NCBI RefSeq assembly: GCF_009928445.1
Contig: NZ_JAABNO010000007.1
Span: 124,001 to 188,000 of the forward strand
Direction of reading: 5' to 3'
Length of the DNA: 64,000 bases
Source of the DNA: Clostridium sp. C8-1-8
GTDB taxonomy: Bacteria; Bacillota; Clostridia; Clostridiales; Clostridiaceae
Part shown: in pieces, positions 1 through 9,925 of the stretch
Position numbering within the stretch: the stretch's first letter is position 1
How the letters are laid out: each line of letters opens with the position of its first letter
Made by a program: the position numbers and the translations under genes
The notes under the pieces: generated by a model
The model's database searches: none
Told to the model about the DNA's origin: nothing
The model's input: only the letters and a program-made list of their open reading frames with translations

Positions 1-1
1 A

Positions 2-1039
2 TTATTGCCTAATATAAGTGATGATAGTGTTAATAGTTATGTTAGTGATTTATCTAATATATTAGAGGATAAGATAATAATAAATGGAATAAAAGTTATA
101 GCTTCAGCAAGTTTTGGAGCTGCAGTTTATCCAAGAGATGGAGAGAATTTTGGTGATCTTCTAAAGAATTCAGACACTGCCATGTACAAGTCTAAGGAGG
201 TTGGTAAAAGAACCTTTACTTTCTTTGAAAAATGGATGAATGATAATATATTAGAGATGGTTATAATGGAAAATCAATTAAGAACTGCTTTAGAAAAAGA
301 TGAATTTATACTACATTATCAACCAAAGATTTCAGTTAAGGATTCAAAGATTGAAGGTTTTGAAGCTTTGATAAGGTGGAATAGTGAGTTATTAGGATTT
401 GTGTCTCCCTTTAAGTTCATCTCTTTAGCAGAAAAGACAGGCTTGATCATAGAAATAGGACAATGGGTTTTAGAGAAGTCCTGTGAATTTATTGAAAGAA
501 TCCATAGATTAGGCTACAAGGATATAAGTGTTTCGGTAAATGTATCAGTAGTGCAATTGCTACAGGATGACTTTATATCTATGGTAGAGGATGTTATCTC
601 CAAGTATGATATTCAATCTAAATATATAAACTTAGAGATTACTGAGTCTATACTTATGGAATCAATAGATAAAAATATATCTAAGCTAAATAAGCTTAAA
701 GAAAAGTCTATAAATATATCCTTGGATGACTTTGGTAAGGGATACTCTTCACTTACGTATTTAAAGGATATGCCTTTTGATGTTTTGAAGATAGACAAGG
801 TGTTCATAGATGAGCTAAATGCGGAGAGTATAAGTAGCTCAAATGAAAGCATAGTAGGGATAATAATACAACTAGCTCATCATATGGGACTAAAGGTTGT
901 CGCTGAAGGTGTGGAAACAGAAGAACAGTATTTATATTTGGCTAATCAACACTGTGATATCGTCCAAGGCTATTATATATCAAAGCCTTTACCAGAAAAC
1001 CAAATACTGGATTTGTTAAAAAAATATAATGATATATAG
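2..1039 (+). CDS. GGDEF-EAL protein, C-terminal part (cyclic-di-GMP turnover)
   Basis: The reading frame is open to the left edge, so the N-terminus and most of the GGDEF domain lie outside. Residues 1-75 look like the end of a GGDEF domain (SFGAAVYP, then DTAMYKSKEVGK). An EAL phosphodiesterase domain follows: EAL at about 120-122, DDFGKGYSS at 241-249, LKIDKVFID at 261-269 and a VVAEGVET block near the end. EAL domains hydrolyse cyclic-di-GMP, and all the usual signature blocks are visible, so activity is plausible. Whether the GGDEF half is catalytic cannot be judged. The first in-window TTG (position 5) is not the real start. A terminator follows. Confidence 0.9.
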   Translation, partial: LLPNISDDSVNSYVSDLSNILEDKIIINGIKVIASASFGAAVYPRDGENFGDLLKNSDTAMYKSKEVGKRTFTFFEKWMNDNILEMVIMENQLRTALEKDEFILHYQPKISVKDSKIEGFEALIRWNSELLGFVSPFKFISLAEKTGLIIEIGQWVLEKSCEFIERIHRLGYKDISVSVNVSVVQLLQDDFISMVEDVISKYDIQSKYINLEITESILMESIDKNISKLNKLKEKSINISLDDFGKGYSSLTYLKDMPFDVLKIDKVFIDELNAESISSSNESIVGIIIQLAHHMGLKVVAEGVETEEQYLYLANQHCDIVQGYYISKPLPENQILDLLKKYNDI

Positions 1040-1081
1040 ATTAAAAAAAGATTTCATACATCTTTACTAAAAGAGATGAAG

Positions 1082-1114
1082 ATTGCTAATGAATATAATC
1101 ATTGGCAATTTTTT
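1082..1114 (+). terminator. intrinsic terminator after the GGDEF-EAL gene
   Basis: ATTGCTAATGA pairs with TCATTGGCAAT (one G-T pair) across a 6-nt loop and is followed by a T run. Confidence 0.8.
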
Positions 1115-1165
1115 GTTCTAGAAGGTATGGAGAAAACTTTTCATTAAATAAAATGTTATTAGAGA

Positions 1166-1195
1166 TTACAAATTAAGCTATTAATATAGTATAAT
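1166..1195 (+). promoter_or_regulatory. probable sigma-A promoter of dinB
   Basis: TTACAA (1166-1171), an 18-bp spacer and TATAAT (1190-1195) lie 90 bp before the dinB start. Confidence 0.5.
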
Positions 1196-1209
1196 ACAAA
1201 ATACAGTGG

Positions 1210-1221
1210 AAACGTGTGTTC
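1210..1221 (+). promoter_or_regulatory. LexA (SOS) box candidate
   Basis: AAACGTGTGTTC matches the Gram-positive LexA consensus GAAC-N4-GTTC at all fixed positions but the first. It sits just downstream of the predicted -10 of the DNA polymerase IV gene, where a repressor would block transcription. Confidence 0.5.
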
Positions 1222-1284
1222 TTTTTGATATAATAGTTATATTGTCTAATTTAAATAGAGCCTTTTCCGATGGAGGGATTGTTT

Positions 1285-2334
1285 TTGGATAGTATAATAA
1301 TTCACGTTGATATGGATGCTTTTTTTGCATCAGTAGAGATATTGGATAATCCAAGATTAAAGGGTAAGCCGGTTATAGTGGGAGGAACTTCAAATAGAGG
1401 TGTGGTGGCAACATGCTCTTACGAAGCAAGACGGTTTGGAGTAAAAAGTGCAATGCCTATATTTATGGCAAAAGAACTATGTCCAAATGCTGTTTTTCTT
1501 AAACCTAGATTTGGCAGGTATAAGGAGATATCAAATAATATATTCAACATTTTTCGCAGCATAACTCCCTATGTAGAGCCATTAAGTATTGATGAAGCCT
1601 ACTTAGATGTAAGTCATATAAAGCAAGACCCTGTAGATATAGCTAATAATATAAAAAATAGGGTTAGAGATGAGATAGGATTAACACTATCTGTTGGTAT
1701 AGCTTATAATAAGTTTTTAGCTAAACTTGCTTCGGATTGGAATAAGCCTAATGGATTAAAAATAATAAATAAAGATATGGTGCCAAAGATTTTGTTCCCA
1801 TTACCGATAAATAAGATATATGGACTTGGTTCAAAGTCAGTTAAGAAGCTTAACAATATAGGTATTTTTACAGTTGAAGAGCTATATAGGCTTCCAGAGG
1901 ATATATTTGTCGAGTACTTTGGTAAGTTTGGTCATGAAATTTATGATAGAATAAGAGGTATAGATAACAGAAAGGTTATAACATCCAGAGAAAGAAAGTC
2001 TATTGGAAAGGAAACTACTTTGAGGACTGATACTAATGACTTTATTGAACTCAAAGATTATATTAAAGAGTTTTCTAGCGAGATAAGTTCTATTCTCAAA
2101 AATAAAAACTTTAGTGCAAGGACTATTACATTAAAAATTAAGACAGCCTCATTTATGAATCATACTAAGAGTAGAACATTGAATATATATATAAATGAAG
2201 AAAAAGACTTGTATAAAGAAGCAGTAGATATATTAGAAGGTATGGAATTAGAAGAAAAGATAAGATTGATAGGATTATCAGTTTCATCTTTGAAAGAAGG
2301 GACTATAGAGCAAATGTCTTTTTGGAGTAAATAA
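1285..2334 (+). CDS. dinB: DNA polymerase IV (Y-family translesion polymerase)
   Basis: This is a Y-family polymerase for error-prone translesion synthesis. The N-terminal HVDMDAFFASVE block and the SIDEAYLDV block carry the metal-binding acidic residues. CSYEARRFGVKSAMP and SVGIAYNKFLAKLASDWNKP are classic DinB motifs, and the helix-hairpin-helix region (IYGLGSKSVKKL) and little-finger domain follow. The length of about 349 residues is normal. An ATG at 1270 is in frame, but the GGAGGG at 1272-1277 lies inside that extension and is ideally placed for the TTG at 1285, giving a protein that begins with DSIIIHVDMDAF as homologues do. A LexA-like box upstream suggests SOS control. Confidence 0.93.
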   Translation: MDSIIIHVDMDAFFASVEILDNPRLKGKPVIVGGTSNRGVVATCSYEARRFGVKSAMPIFMAKELCPNAVFLKPRFGRYKEISNNIFNIFRSITPYVEPLSIDEAYLDVSHIKQDPVDIANNIKNRVRDEIGLTLSVGIAYNKFLAKLASDWNKPNGLKIINKDMVPKILFPLPINKIYGLGSKSVKKLNNIGIFTVEELYRLPEDIFVEYFGKFGHEIYDRIRGIDNRKVITSRERKSIGKETTLRTDTNDFIELKDYIKEFSSEISSILKNKNFSARTITLKIKTASFMNHTKSRTLNIYINEEKDLYKEAVDILEGMELEEKIRLIGLSVSSLKEGTIEQMSFWSK

Positions 2335-2430
2335 GTTTGTAGAGTCTATAAATATTAAATAATGGCGATAATTATTATAGGAGATATGGATTTTACAAGG
2401 ATAAGTTTCTTGGGAAGGGGATTATTATAT

Positions 2431-3003
2431 ATGGAACACAATTTAAACATACAAAACGGAGCTTTATTTCAGAGTGACTCAGTTAAGGTAGAGGCTTCAC
2501 CATTTGAAGTTTTATCTAGCTTCGGTGTAAGTGAAGATGATGTTGTGGCAGATGTTGGATGTGGAAAAGGTAATTTTACTATACCTTTAGGAAAATTAAT
2601 AAGTAAAAATAAGATTTATGCCTTAGATGTATCTGAAAAAATGCTAGATGAAGTAGATAAAAGGGCTATGTTTAGCGAACTAAACAATATTATAACTATA
2701 AAGACTGATGATGATAATCTTAAATTGGAGTCATCTTCAATTAACTTTGCGTTATTATGTGATGTTATTCAGGAAGTACAAGATAAACAAGTTTTTTTAT
2801 CTGAGGTAAGCAGAATACTAAAGGTTAATGGAAAGCTTGCTTTCTTTAATCATTTAGCAGTATGTGAAGAGCATCAAATAAAAGAAAAAGACTTGATTTC
2901 TGTAGATGTGGCTAAGGAACTATTATCTGAAGCAGGTTTTAAGATAGATAATATATATAATTTCAATGAATCAGCCTATGGAATATTAGCAGTTAAAAGA
3001 TAA
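2431..3003 (+). CDS. class I SAM-dependent methyltransferase
   Basis: The Rossmann-fold SAM-binding motif I (VADVGCGKGNFTIPL) is followed by an acidic residue after the second strand (ALDVSEKML) and a motif IV-like region (FALLCDVIQEV). The protein resembles small UbiE/Methyltransf_11-type enzymes, and the substrate cannot be predicted. In-frame ATGs exist at 2362 and 2386, but the GGAAGGGG at 2413-2420 favours ATG 2431, giving about 190 residues. It lies about 100 bp after dinB and ends before a bidirectional terminator. Confidence 0.75.
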   Translation: MEHNLNIQNGALFQSDSVKVEASPFEVLSSFGVSEDDVVADVGCGKGNFTIPLGKLISKNKIYALDVSEKMLDEVDKRAMFSELNNIITIKTDDDNLKLESSSINFALLCDVIQEVQDKQVFLSEVSRILKVNGKLAFFNHLAVCEEHQIKEKDLISVDVAKELLSEAGFKIDNIYNFNESAYGILAVKR

Positions 3004-3059
3004 TGTTATGAATGTGAAGATTAATGAAACTTTGTCGCATACATAAAAAATTATATATG

Positions 3060-3095
3060 AAAAATCGCTAACGGAAGATATCGTTAGCGATTTTT
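3060..3095. terminator. bidirectional intrinsic terminator
   Basis: AAAAATCGCTAACG and CGTTAGCGATTTTT form a perfect 14-bp stem around an 8-nt loop. It separates the convergent methyltransferase and transglutaminase-like genes and has T runs on both strands. Confidence 0.9.
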
Positions 3096-3108
3096 CATGT
3101 TCTTTTTA

Positions 3109-4386
3109 TTATTTATAACTTACGAAGAATTCCATTACATTTGAATTCTGGTCATAACTGTAAGAGAAGCCCTTGGAGCTATTTATGTTTTTCAATTCTG
3201 GGTGTTTAGAAATAACATCTACTAAAGCGCTAGGGGAAAACGTATTAGTATCATAATCGCTTGTCTTACATATTATAGTGGTTTTACTTTTTGCAAGTCC
3301 ATCATATATGATACTGTAAAAATCATTTTTATTGTTAGCTAATAGATTATTTACTTTAAAGTAATTTGCAGCGGTACTTGTAGCAGTAGGATAGTTGTTT
3401 CTATTCCAGCTATGATCTCTTGATATTTGACTATCAGTTATATTAAAGTAATTATAGCTTAAAAGATTACCTGAGGATGATATAGGATCATCAAAGGTTG
3501 AATCTAAGTGATAATAAGCTCCGTTTATACTAACAAGATTCCAAGCGTGAGGCACTCCGTTAGCAGTACCGGTAACTATCTTAGTTGACACCCCAGCTGC
3601 ATTTAATAGTCTATACATAGCCTCAGAATATCCTTGACATACAGCAACTTTCTTAAAGAACACACCATAAGCTGTGAAGGAGTCATCAGGTAAGGTGTTT
3701 GCTTCAAGATTTTTGGAGTCATATACTGTATTGTTTACAACATAGTCATGAAGAGCTGCTTCTTTTTGAAAATCATTCATTCCTTGTTTTATAACAGAAC
3801 TAACAACAGATTGGACTTTAGAGTTAACTGCTGACATCTGAGACATAAAACCATCCTTGCCAGCTTTATAGTTAAAGTGCAGAACTACAATATTTCCAGT
3901 GGTATTATACTGAACATTTGATAGATAGCCGGCATATCCGGTCTCACTAGCTACTCTTAACGCATAATCTGATATATCTTCATTTATTGAAAGCTTAGAT
4001 AAATCTACAGATATGTCAGTTCCAGTTTCAATGCTTTTCTTTATTGCCTGGTACAATGAAGATTCAGATGACACATTTGCCTTAGTTGCATTACTAGTTT
4101 TTATACTGTTAGACTTACTTGAGGTTACTGACTTAACTGCAGAAGCTCCGTTGTTCTTTTCACCAGAAGCTTGAGAATTTGAATTTTTTGTATTAGAACT
4201 AGTACTACTGTTTTTCGACGAGTTAGTAGAGGATGAAGCTCCAGTAGGAGGTTCATATTTTATTACATTAGGCTCACTGCTAACAGGAGTACTGGTTACC
4301 ACCGCTTCTACTTTAGTGCAACCAGATATTGCTACGCTTAGAGTTATTATAGCGCAAATAATAAGAGAAAGTTTTTTTGTATTCAT
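3109..4386 (-). CDS. lipoprotein with transglutaminase-like (cysteine protease fold) domain
   Basis: The N-terminus has a lysine-containing hydrophobic signal and a lipobox ending at Cys23 (AISGC), so the protein should be membrane-anchored on the outside. Residues 30-110 are a Ser/Asn/Thr-rich linker. The C-terminal half has a transglutaminase-like core with a candidate Cys-His-Asp triad: Cys250 (VAVCQGYSEA), His280 (GVPHAWN) and Asp295 (YHLDSTFDD). Such bacterial surface proteins are thought to cleave or cross-link peptides or wall material, but the substrate is unknown. It ends at the shared terminator and is followed upstream by a CorA gene on the same strand, 22 bp away. Confidence 0.8.
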   Translation of the reverse strand: MNTKKLSLIICAIITLSVAISGCTKVEAVVTSTPVSSEPNVIKYEPPTGASSSTNSSKNSSTSSNTKNSNSQASGEKNNGASAVKSVTSSKSNSIKTSNATKANVSSESSLYQAIKKSIETGTDISVDLSKLSINEDISDYALRVASETGYAGYLSNVQYNTTGNIVVLHFNYKAGKDGFMSQMSAVNSKVQSVVSSVIKQGMNDFQKEAALHDYVVNNTVYDSKNLEANTLPDDSFTAYGVFFKKVAVCQGYSEAMYRLLNAAGVSTKIVTGTANGVPHAWNLVSINGAYYHLDSTFDDPISSSGNLLSYNYFNITDSQISRDHSWNRNNYPTATSTAANYFKVNNLLANNKNDFYSIIYDGLAKSKTTIICKTSDYDTNTFSPSALVDVISKHPELKNINSSKGFSYSYDQNSNVMEFFVSYK

Positions 4387-4408
4387 AAACAGCTCACCTC
4401 TTCAATTT

Positions 4409-5281
4409 CTATAAGTATTTCTTCTTTTTAAAAAATAGGTACTCTATTAAGGCTATAGCTATAGCTAATATGAAAGCTAAAGCAAATCCAAATTTATTTG
4501 ATAGCAAAGGCATCTTCTCAAAGTTCATCCCAAACACTCCAGTAATAATTGTCAATGGTAAAGTGAATATAGTTATAAAGGTTAGAAGTTCCATAGTCTT
4601 ATTCATTCTATTTCCAGATATAGAGTTATATATATCGATACATGAATATATGGAGCTTTCAACATTTTCTACTATTTGTAATGAATGGTCAAAGGAAAAG
4701 AAGACTTTATTATACATGATCTGATCGGATAGCTCGTCCTCTAGGTAATTAACCATTGATTTATAGTAAGTGGTATACCTTTTTATAAGAGAAACGGTTT
4801 TTTTCTTTTTAAGAATTTGTTCCATTGCTATAACCTTATCAGAAATAGCGTTTTCGAATAATTCCTCTATGGTTTCATTAAGTCTCATTAGCTTGTCCAT
4901 ATAGGTGAAAGATAAGTATTCAAATAAATGAAGCAATAAAGCTTTTGAGTTTACATTAGTATCTGTGGCTAATTTTTCTTTCAAAAACTCAATACAGGAT
5001 TTATCCTTCAGGTTTACTATTAAGATATCTTTATATAAAATAGCCTCTATAATGTATTTACTATGGGTATTTAAGTAGGGGATACTTAGCAGTATCGTAT
5101 TTTTATCTTTGTGAACAATATCCCTAGTTACTGTGATTGAAGTATTTTTATGAGGAGTTTTAAAAAAACTCTCATTCTTATCTTGTGATATATATAAAAT
5201 TATATCTGAATTCATATCATTAAGATTATCTATAGACGTGTTACCGACAGAATGTCCATCTTTATAAAATATATAAGCCAC
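4409..5281 (-). CDS. corA: CorA-family divalent cation transporter
   Basis: The large cytoplasmic N-terminal domain is followed by two C-terminal membrane helices. The first ends in the family's GMN signature (FGMNFEKMP, GMN at about 251-253) and the second ends in a Lys-rich tail. CorA proteins are pentameric Mg2+/Co2+ channels. The open frame extends further upstream, but a GGAGG sits 7 nt before a GTG at 5281-5279, giving a protein that begins with AYIFYKDGH and is about 290 residues long. The extra upstream residues do not look like CorA. It is probably transcribed with the downstream lipoprotein gene. Confidence 0.85.
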   Translation of the reverse strand: MAYIFYKDGHSVGNTSIDNLNDMNSDIILYISQDKNESFFKTPHKNTSITVTRDIVHKDKNTILLSIPYLNTHSKYIIEAILYKDILIVNLKDKSCIEFLKEKLATDTNVNSKALLLHLFEYLSFTYMDKLMRLNETIEELFENAISDKVIAMEQILKKKKTVSLIKRYTTYYKSMVNYLEDELSDQIMYNKVFFSFDHSLQIVENVESSIYSCIDIYNSISGNRMNKTMELLTFITIFTLPLTIITGVFGMNFEKMPLLSNKFGFALAFILAIAIALIEYLFFKKKKYL

Positions 5282-5451
5282 AATGCGCCTCCGAAAATAT
5301 AATATTACTTGATATAAAGAGATGAAACAATTCTCTTTAGGGGGCATCTCTTTATAGATAATTATAAGATAAATAATGAAAGGTAACAACTATGATTATT
5401 ATGGTATATTAGGATTAATATTTGAAGGCAAAAGTTGTAAGCTTTTTTAAT

Positions 5452-5499
5452 AAAAAATGCCCTCATAATAGTGTGTTTAAGTAAGCACTATATGTGGGC
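5452..5499 (-). terminator. terminator of the HAD gene
   Basis: On the minus strand GCCCACATATAGTG pairs with CACTATTATGAGGGC (imperfect) and is followed by ATTTTTTA. Confidence 0.7.
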
Positions 5500-5520
5500 A
5501 ACAAAAATATATGTATTACT

Positions 5521-6231
5521 CTAAGCTAAGTTAGGAAGTTTTTCTGCGAATTTGTAGAAATCCTCATAACTTCCTTTATGATCAGCATTAGCTTCATCTG
5601 CAGATCTTTGCAATAAGTTATCTGTTATCAAGTAAGTTTCTATCCCTAGGTTTCCAGCAACCATATCTTCTTCTACGTCATTACCTACCATCATGCAATC
5701 ACCAGGATTTTTTCCTATATCTTTCAATATTTCTTCATAGAACTTGACTTGTGGTTTACAGTAGTGGTTTTTTTCATATGAAGATATGTACACAAAGTCA
5801 TCAGCATTAAGTCCAGCCCAGCTTATTCTATGTAGTATAGCTTTTAGAGGAAACAGTGGATTAGTTGCTATAACAAGTTGGTAGCCTTTTTTCTTTAATA
5901 GAGCTACGCTGTTTTTTATATGTTCATTTTCGTAAACTGCCTTTTTGGCATTTAGAAATCCAGAATCGTAAAAGCTATAAAATCTTTCTTTATAAATATT
6001 TATGTCTGTATCTATTCTAGTAGCAAAGTCCTCTAAGAATACTTCTTCATTGGTTTTGAAATCAAGACTTTTTACCATAGCTTCAGTAGAAGCCCATATG
6101 TTTTTTGCTAGAGTTTTTCCATCAATAAGATCCGAAAGGTAAATAGCCATTTCTGTAAAATATATTCTTGTGAATTCATCTGTATCCATAGGTAGCAAAG
6201 TACCATCTAAGTCAAATAATATAGTGTTCAT
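5521..6231 (-). CDS. HAD-superfamily hydrolase (phosphatase)
   Basis: This is a haloacid-dehalogenase-fold hydrolase of 236 residues. Motif I is FDLDGTLLPMD with the nucleophile and acid Asp. A helical cap follows. Motif II is around VIATNPLFP, motif III Lys is in CKPQVKFYEEIL, and motif IV is MVGNDVEEDM. The family mostly dephosphorylates small metabolites, and no specific substrate can be read from sequence. It is a single-gene unit with its own terminator, divergent from the GH1 gene. Confidence 0.85.
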   Translation of the reverse strand: MNTILFDLDGTLLPMDTDEFTRIYFTEMAIYLSDLIDGKTLAKNIWASTEAMVKSLDFKTNEEVFLEDFATRIDTDINIYKERFYSFYDSGFLNAKKAVYENEHIKNSVALLKKKGYQLVIATNPLFPLKAILHRISWAGLNADDFVYISSYEKNHYCKPQVKFYEEILKDIGKNPGDCMMVGNDVEEDMVAGNLGIETYLITDNLLQRSADEANADHKGSYEDFYKFAEKLPNLA

Positions 6232-6416
6232 ATAATTCTCCTGTCATATATAAAGTAGTTAGAAATCTAATAAATATTATAAAGTAATAATTATGATTGT
6301 ACAATATTATGTAACAACATGTTTTTTGAAAAAACAAATTCACAATAGTTGTTAACATGTTACTATAAGTGCTGTAATTGTTTACCCAATGTAATTTTAA
6401 TTATAGAATTATATAA

Positions 6417-7868
<1,452 letters not shown>

Positions 7869-7901
7869 AAGCAAACCCTTATAGTTAATATATAATAAGT
7901 T

Positions 7902-8003
7902 CCGTTTTATAGATAGATTAATATATTTAAGCTATCTGTAAAACAGTACCTATTGCTGTATCCTAGAAGAATTAGCTTCTTTGATATAGTAATAGGTACA
8001 TTT
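7902..8003 (+). terminator. two consecutive hairpins, the second a terminator
   Basis: GTTTTATAGATAG pairs with CTATCTGTAAAAC. Immediately after, GTACCTATT pairs with AATAGGTAC around an inner AGAAG/CTTCT hairpin and is followed by ATTTTTATTTT. They probably end the GH1 transcript. The rest of 8004-8291 holds no gene that I can see. Confidence 0.7.
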
Positions 8004-8291
8004 TTATTTTATCTGTGTGTAAAAGTGTTTTTATTTTTGTTCTACTATAAAGTAACAAACCTATATTAAGGATTCATATAATATATAAGAAAAGTCTTAT
8101 GCTCTGATATTTATACGAGCTATCACTACTTATTCGAATTATGAGCGAGGTTTAGAAAGACTAGCTATGCTAAAATCAATAGTAGGCTTAAAAGGTAAAT
8201 TATTAGACAATTCTAAGAATTTTTCGAATTTGAAAGAATTTTTTTGCTATGATATCATTATAGCTATAATGTTTTAGGAGGTATTAAATAT

Positions 8292-9605
8292 ATGGACCCG
8301 AGCCCGTATAGTAGTAGTATTTTGTTTCAATTAATATTAATAGTTATTTTAACACTAGTAAATGCTTTTTTCTCATCTGCAGAAATGGCGATAGTTTCTT
8401 TGAATAAGAACAGGATTAAAAATCTTGCTGACAAAGGAAATAAGAAAGCCATATCTCTAATCAGACTTTTAGACGAACCTAGTAACTTTTTAGCAACTAT
8501 ACAAGTTGGTATAACTCTTGCGAGCTTTTTTGCCAGTGCTTCAGCTGCTACTGGAATAAGCAGTCACTTTTCCACATTTTTAGATAAGTTTAATATACCT
8601 TATAGCAGCCAGATATCCTTAGTTGTTATAACTATATTACTATCATATTTTACACTGGTATTTGGAGAATTATTTCCAAAGAGAATTGCTCTTCAAAATT
8701 CTGAGGGGATAGCGATGTTTTCAGTTATGCCTATATTGTTTGTTTCAAAGGTAACTAGTCCTTTTATAAAGTTTCTTTCAGGATCTACCAATTTGCTTTT
8801 GAGACTAGTTGGAATTGATGATAAGAATTTAGAAGAAAAGGTTTCTAAGGAAGAAATAAAGTCACTGGTTCAAGTTGGACAAGAGCATGGTGTTATAAAT
8901 GAAACTGAAAAAGAAATGATAGAAAGTATAATTGAGTTTGATGATAAGTTAGCCAAAGAGGTAATGACTCCAAGGACAGAGGTATTTTTATTAAACATAA
9001 ATACTCCGATAAGAGAGATATCATCCAAACTGTTAAATGAAAACTTTTCTAGAGTCCCTGTTTATGAAGATGACATTGACAATATAATAGGGATATTATA
9101 TATGAAGGATTTCTTCTTTCAGGCCAATAAAACTGGTATTGATAAGATCAACTTAAGAAGCATATTAAGAGCTCCTTATTTTGTTCCTGAAACAAAGAAT
9201 ATAGATACTCTTTTTAAAGAACTTCAGGATTCTAAGAATCATATGGCTATTCTTATAGATGAATACGGTGGATTCTCAGGAGTAGTTTCCATTGAAGACT
9301 TGATAGAAGAGGTAATGGGTAATATTTTTGATGAATATGATGATAGTGAAAGTGAAATTAAGAAGTTAGATAATAACACTTATTTAATAGATGGTCTTTT
9401 GTCGATAAATGATGTTAATGAGCATCTCCATTTGGATATAGAAACTGATAACTTTGATACAATAGGTGGTTTCCTTATAAGTATGATAGGTAAGATTCCT
9501 AGAAGCGAAGAGGAAAAAATCGTGGAGTATAAAAATGTTATGTTTAAGGTTGAAGAAGTTGGAGATAAAAGAATAAAAAAAATAAGGGCATGTATGTCCA
9601 GATAG
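8292..9605 (+). CDS. CNNM/HlyC-CorC family membrane protein (DUF21, CBS pair, CorC_HlyC)
   Basis: The domain order is DUF21 with four hydrophobic helices (about 10-185), two CBS domains (about 205-330; MTPRTEVF, FSRVPVYED, AILIDEYGGFSGVVSIEDLIEEVMG) and a C-terminal CorC_HlyC transporter-associated domain. Members are annotated as hemolysin-like, but better-studied ones export Mg2+ or other divalent cations. It is clearly paralogous to the gene at 21782-23080, with the same length and long shared blocks. GGAGG lies 10-15 nt before the ATG. A terminator follows directly, so the gene is monocistronic. Confidence 0.88.
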   Translation: MDPSPYSSSILFQLILIVILTLVNAFFSSAEMAIVSLNKNRIKNLADKGNKKAISLIRLLDEPSNFLATIQVGITLASFFASASAATGISSHFSTFLDKFNIPYSSQISLVVITILLSYFTLVFGELFPKRIALQNSEGIAMFSVMPILFVSKVTSPFIKFLSGSTNLLLRLVGIDDKNLEEKVSKEEIKSLVQVGQEHGVINETEKEMIESIIEFDDKLAKEVMTPRTEVFLLNINTPIREISSKLLNENFSRVPVYEDDIDNIIGILYMKDFFFQANKTGIDKINLRSILRAPYFVPETKNIDTLFKELQDSKNHMAILIDEYGGFSGVVSIEDLIEEVMGNIFDEYDDSESEIKKLDNNTYLIDGLLSINDVNEHLHLDIETDNFDTIGGFLISMIGKIPRSEEEKIVEYKNVMFKVEEVGDKRIKKIRACMSR

Positions 9606-9642
9606 AAAAAAAGCTAGGAGTATTTACTCTTAGCTTTTTTTG
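9606..9642 (+). terminator. intrinsic terminator after the CNNM gene
   Basis: AAAAAAAGCTAGGAG pairs with CTCTTAGCTTTTTTT around a 6-nt loop. Confidence 0.9.
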
Positions 9643-9838
9643 TCTCCTAGATTTTCCTTATATACTTTTTTACATGGTTGAAAGTGTATTAGAACATAAT
9701 ATATATGTTAACTAAAAGATATAATACATTTATATAATAAGTTACTGTTAAAGTACTCTGTTGAAATTAAGTGTTTGGATATCAAATACTTTAAGGAGCC
9801 TTTATTGAAGGATTGATTGCACAAATATGAGGAAAGGA

Positions 9839-9877
9839 GCTTGCTGGCCGCTTAGAACATAATTAATTTAGCAAGCA
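9839..9877 (+). promoter_or_regulatory. inverted repeat in the polysaccharide-operon leader
   Basis: GCTTGCT (9839-9845) and AGCAAGC (9871-9877) could form a stem-loop about 50 nt before the first gene. The whole 9643-9925 gap has no convincing ORF. I found no match to a known riboswitch class, including cyclic-di-GMP aptamers. Confidence 0.3.
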
Positions 9878-9925
9878 AGAAGTAATAGGTATATAGTTCT
9901 ATGAGGGTTTGTCAGCAGTATTTAT

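Noticed and set aside
4470-4724. Plus-strand ORF inside corA
   Set aside because: Shadow frame of a well-supported gene on the other strand.
9827-9862. 11-codon ORF in the same leader
   Set aside because: No ribosome site before its ATG and no terminator or conserved context.
9643-9925. Possible cyclic-di-GMP or other known riboswitch in the polysaccharide-operon leader
   Set aside because: I compared it by eye with class I and II cyclic-di-GMP aptamers and found no conserved core; only one inverted repeat remains.
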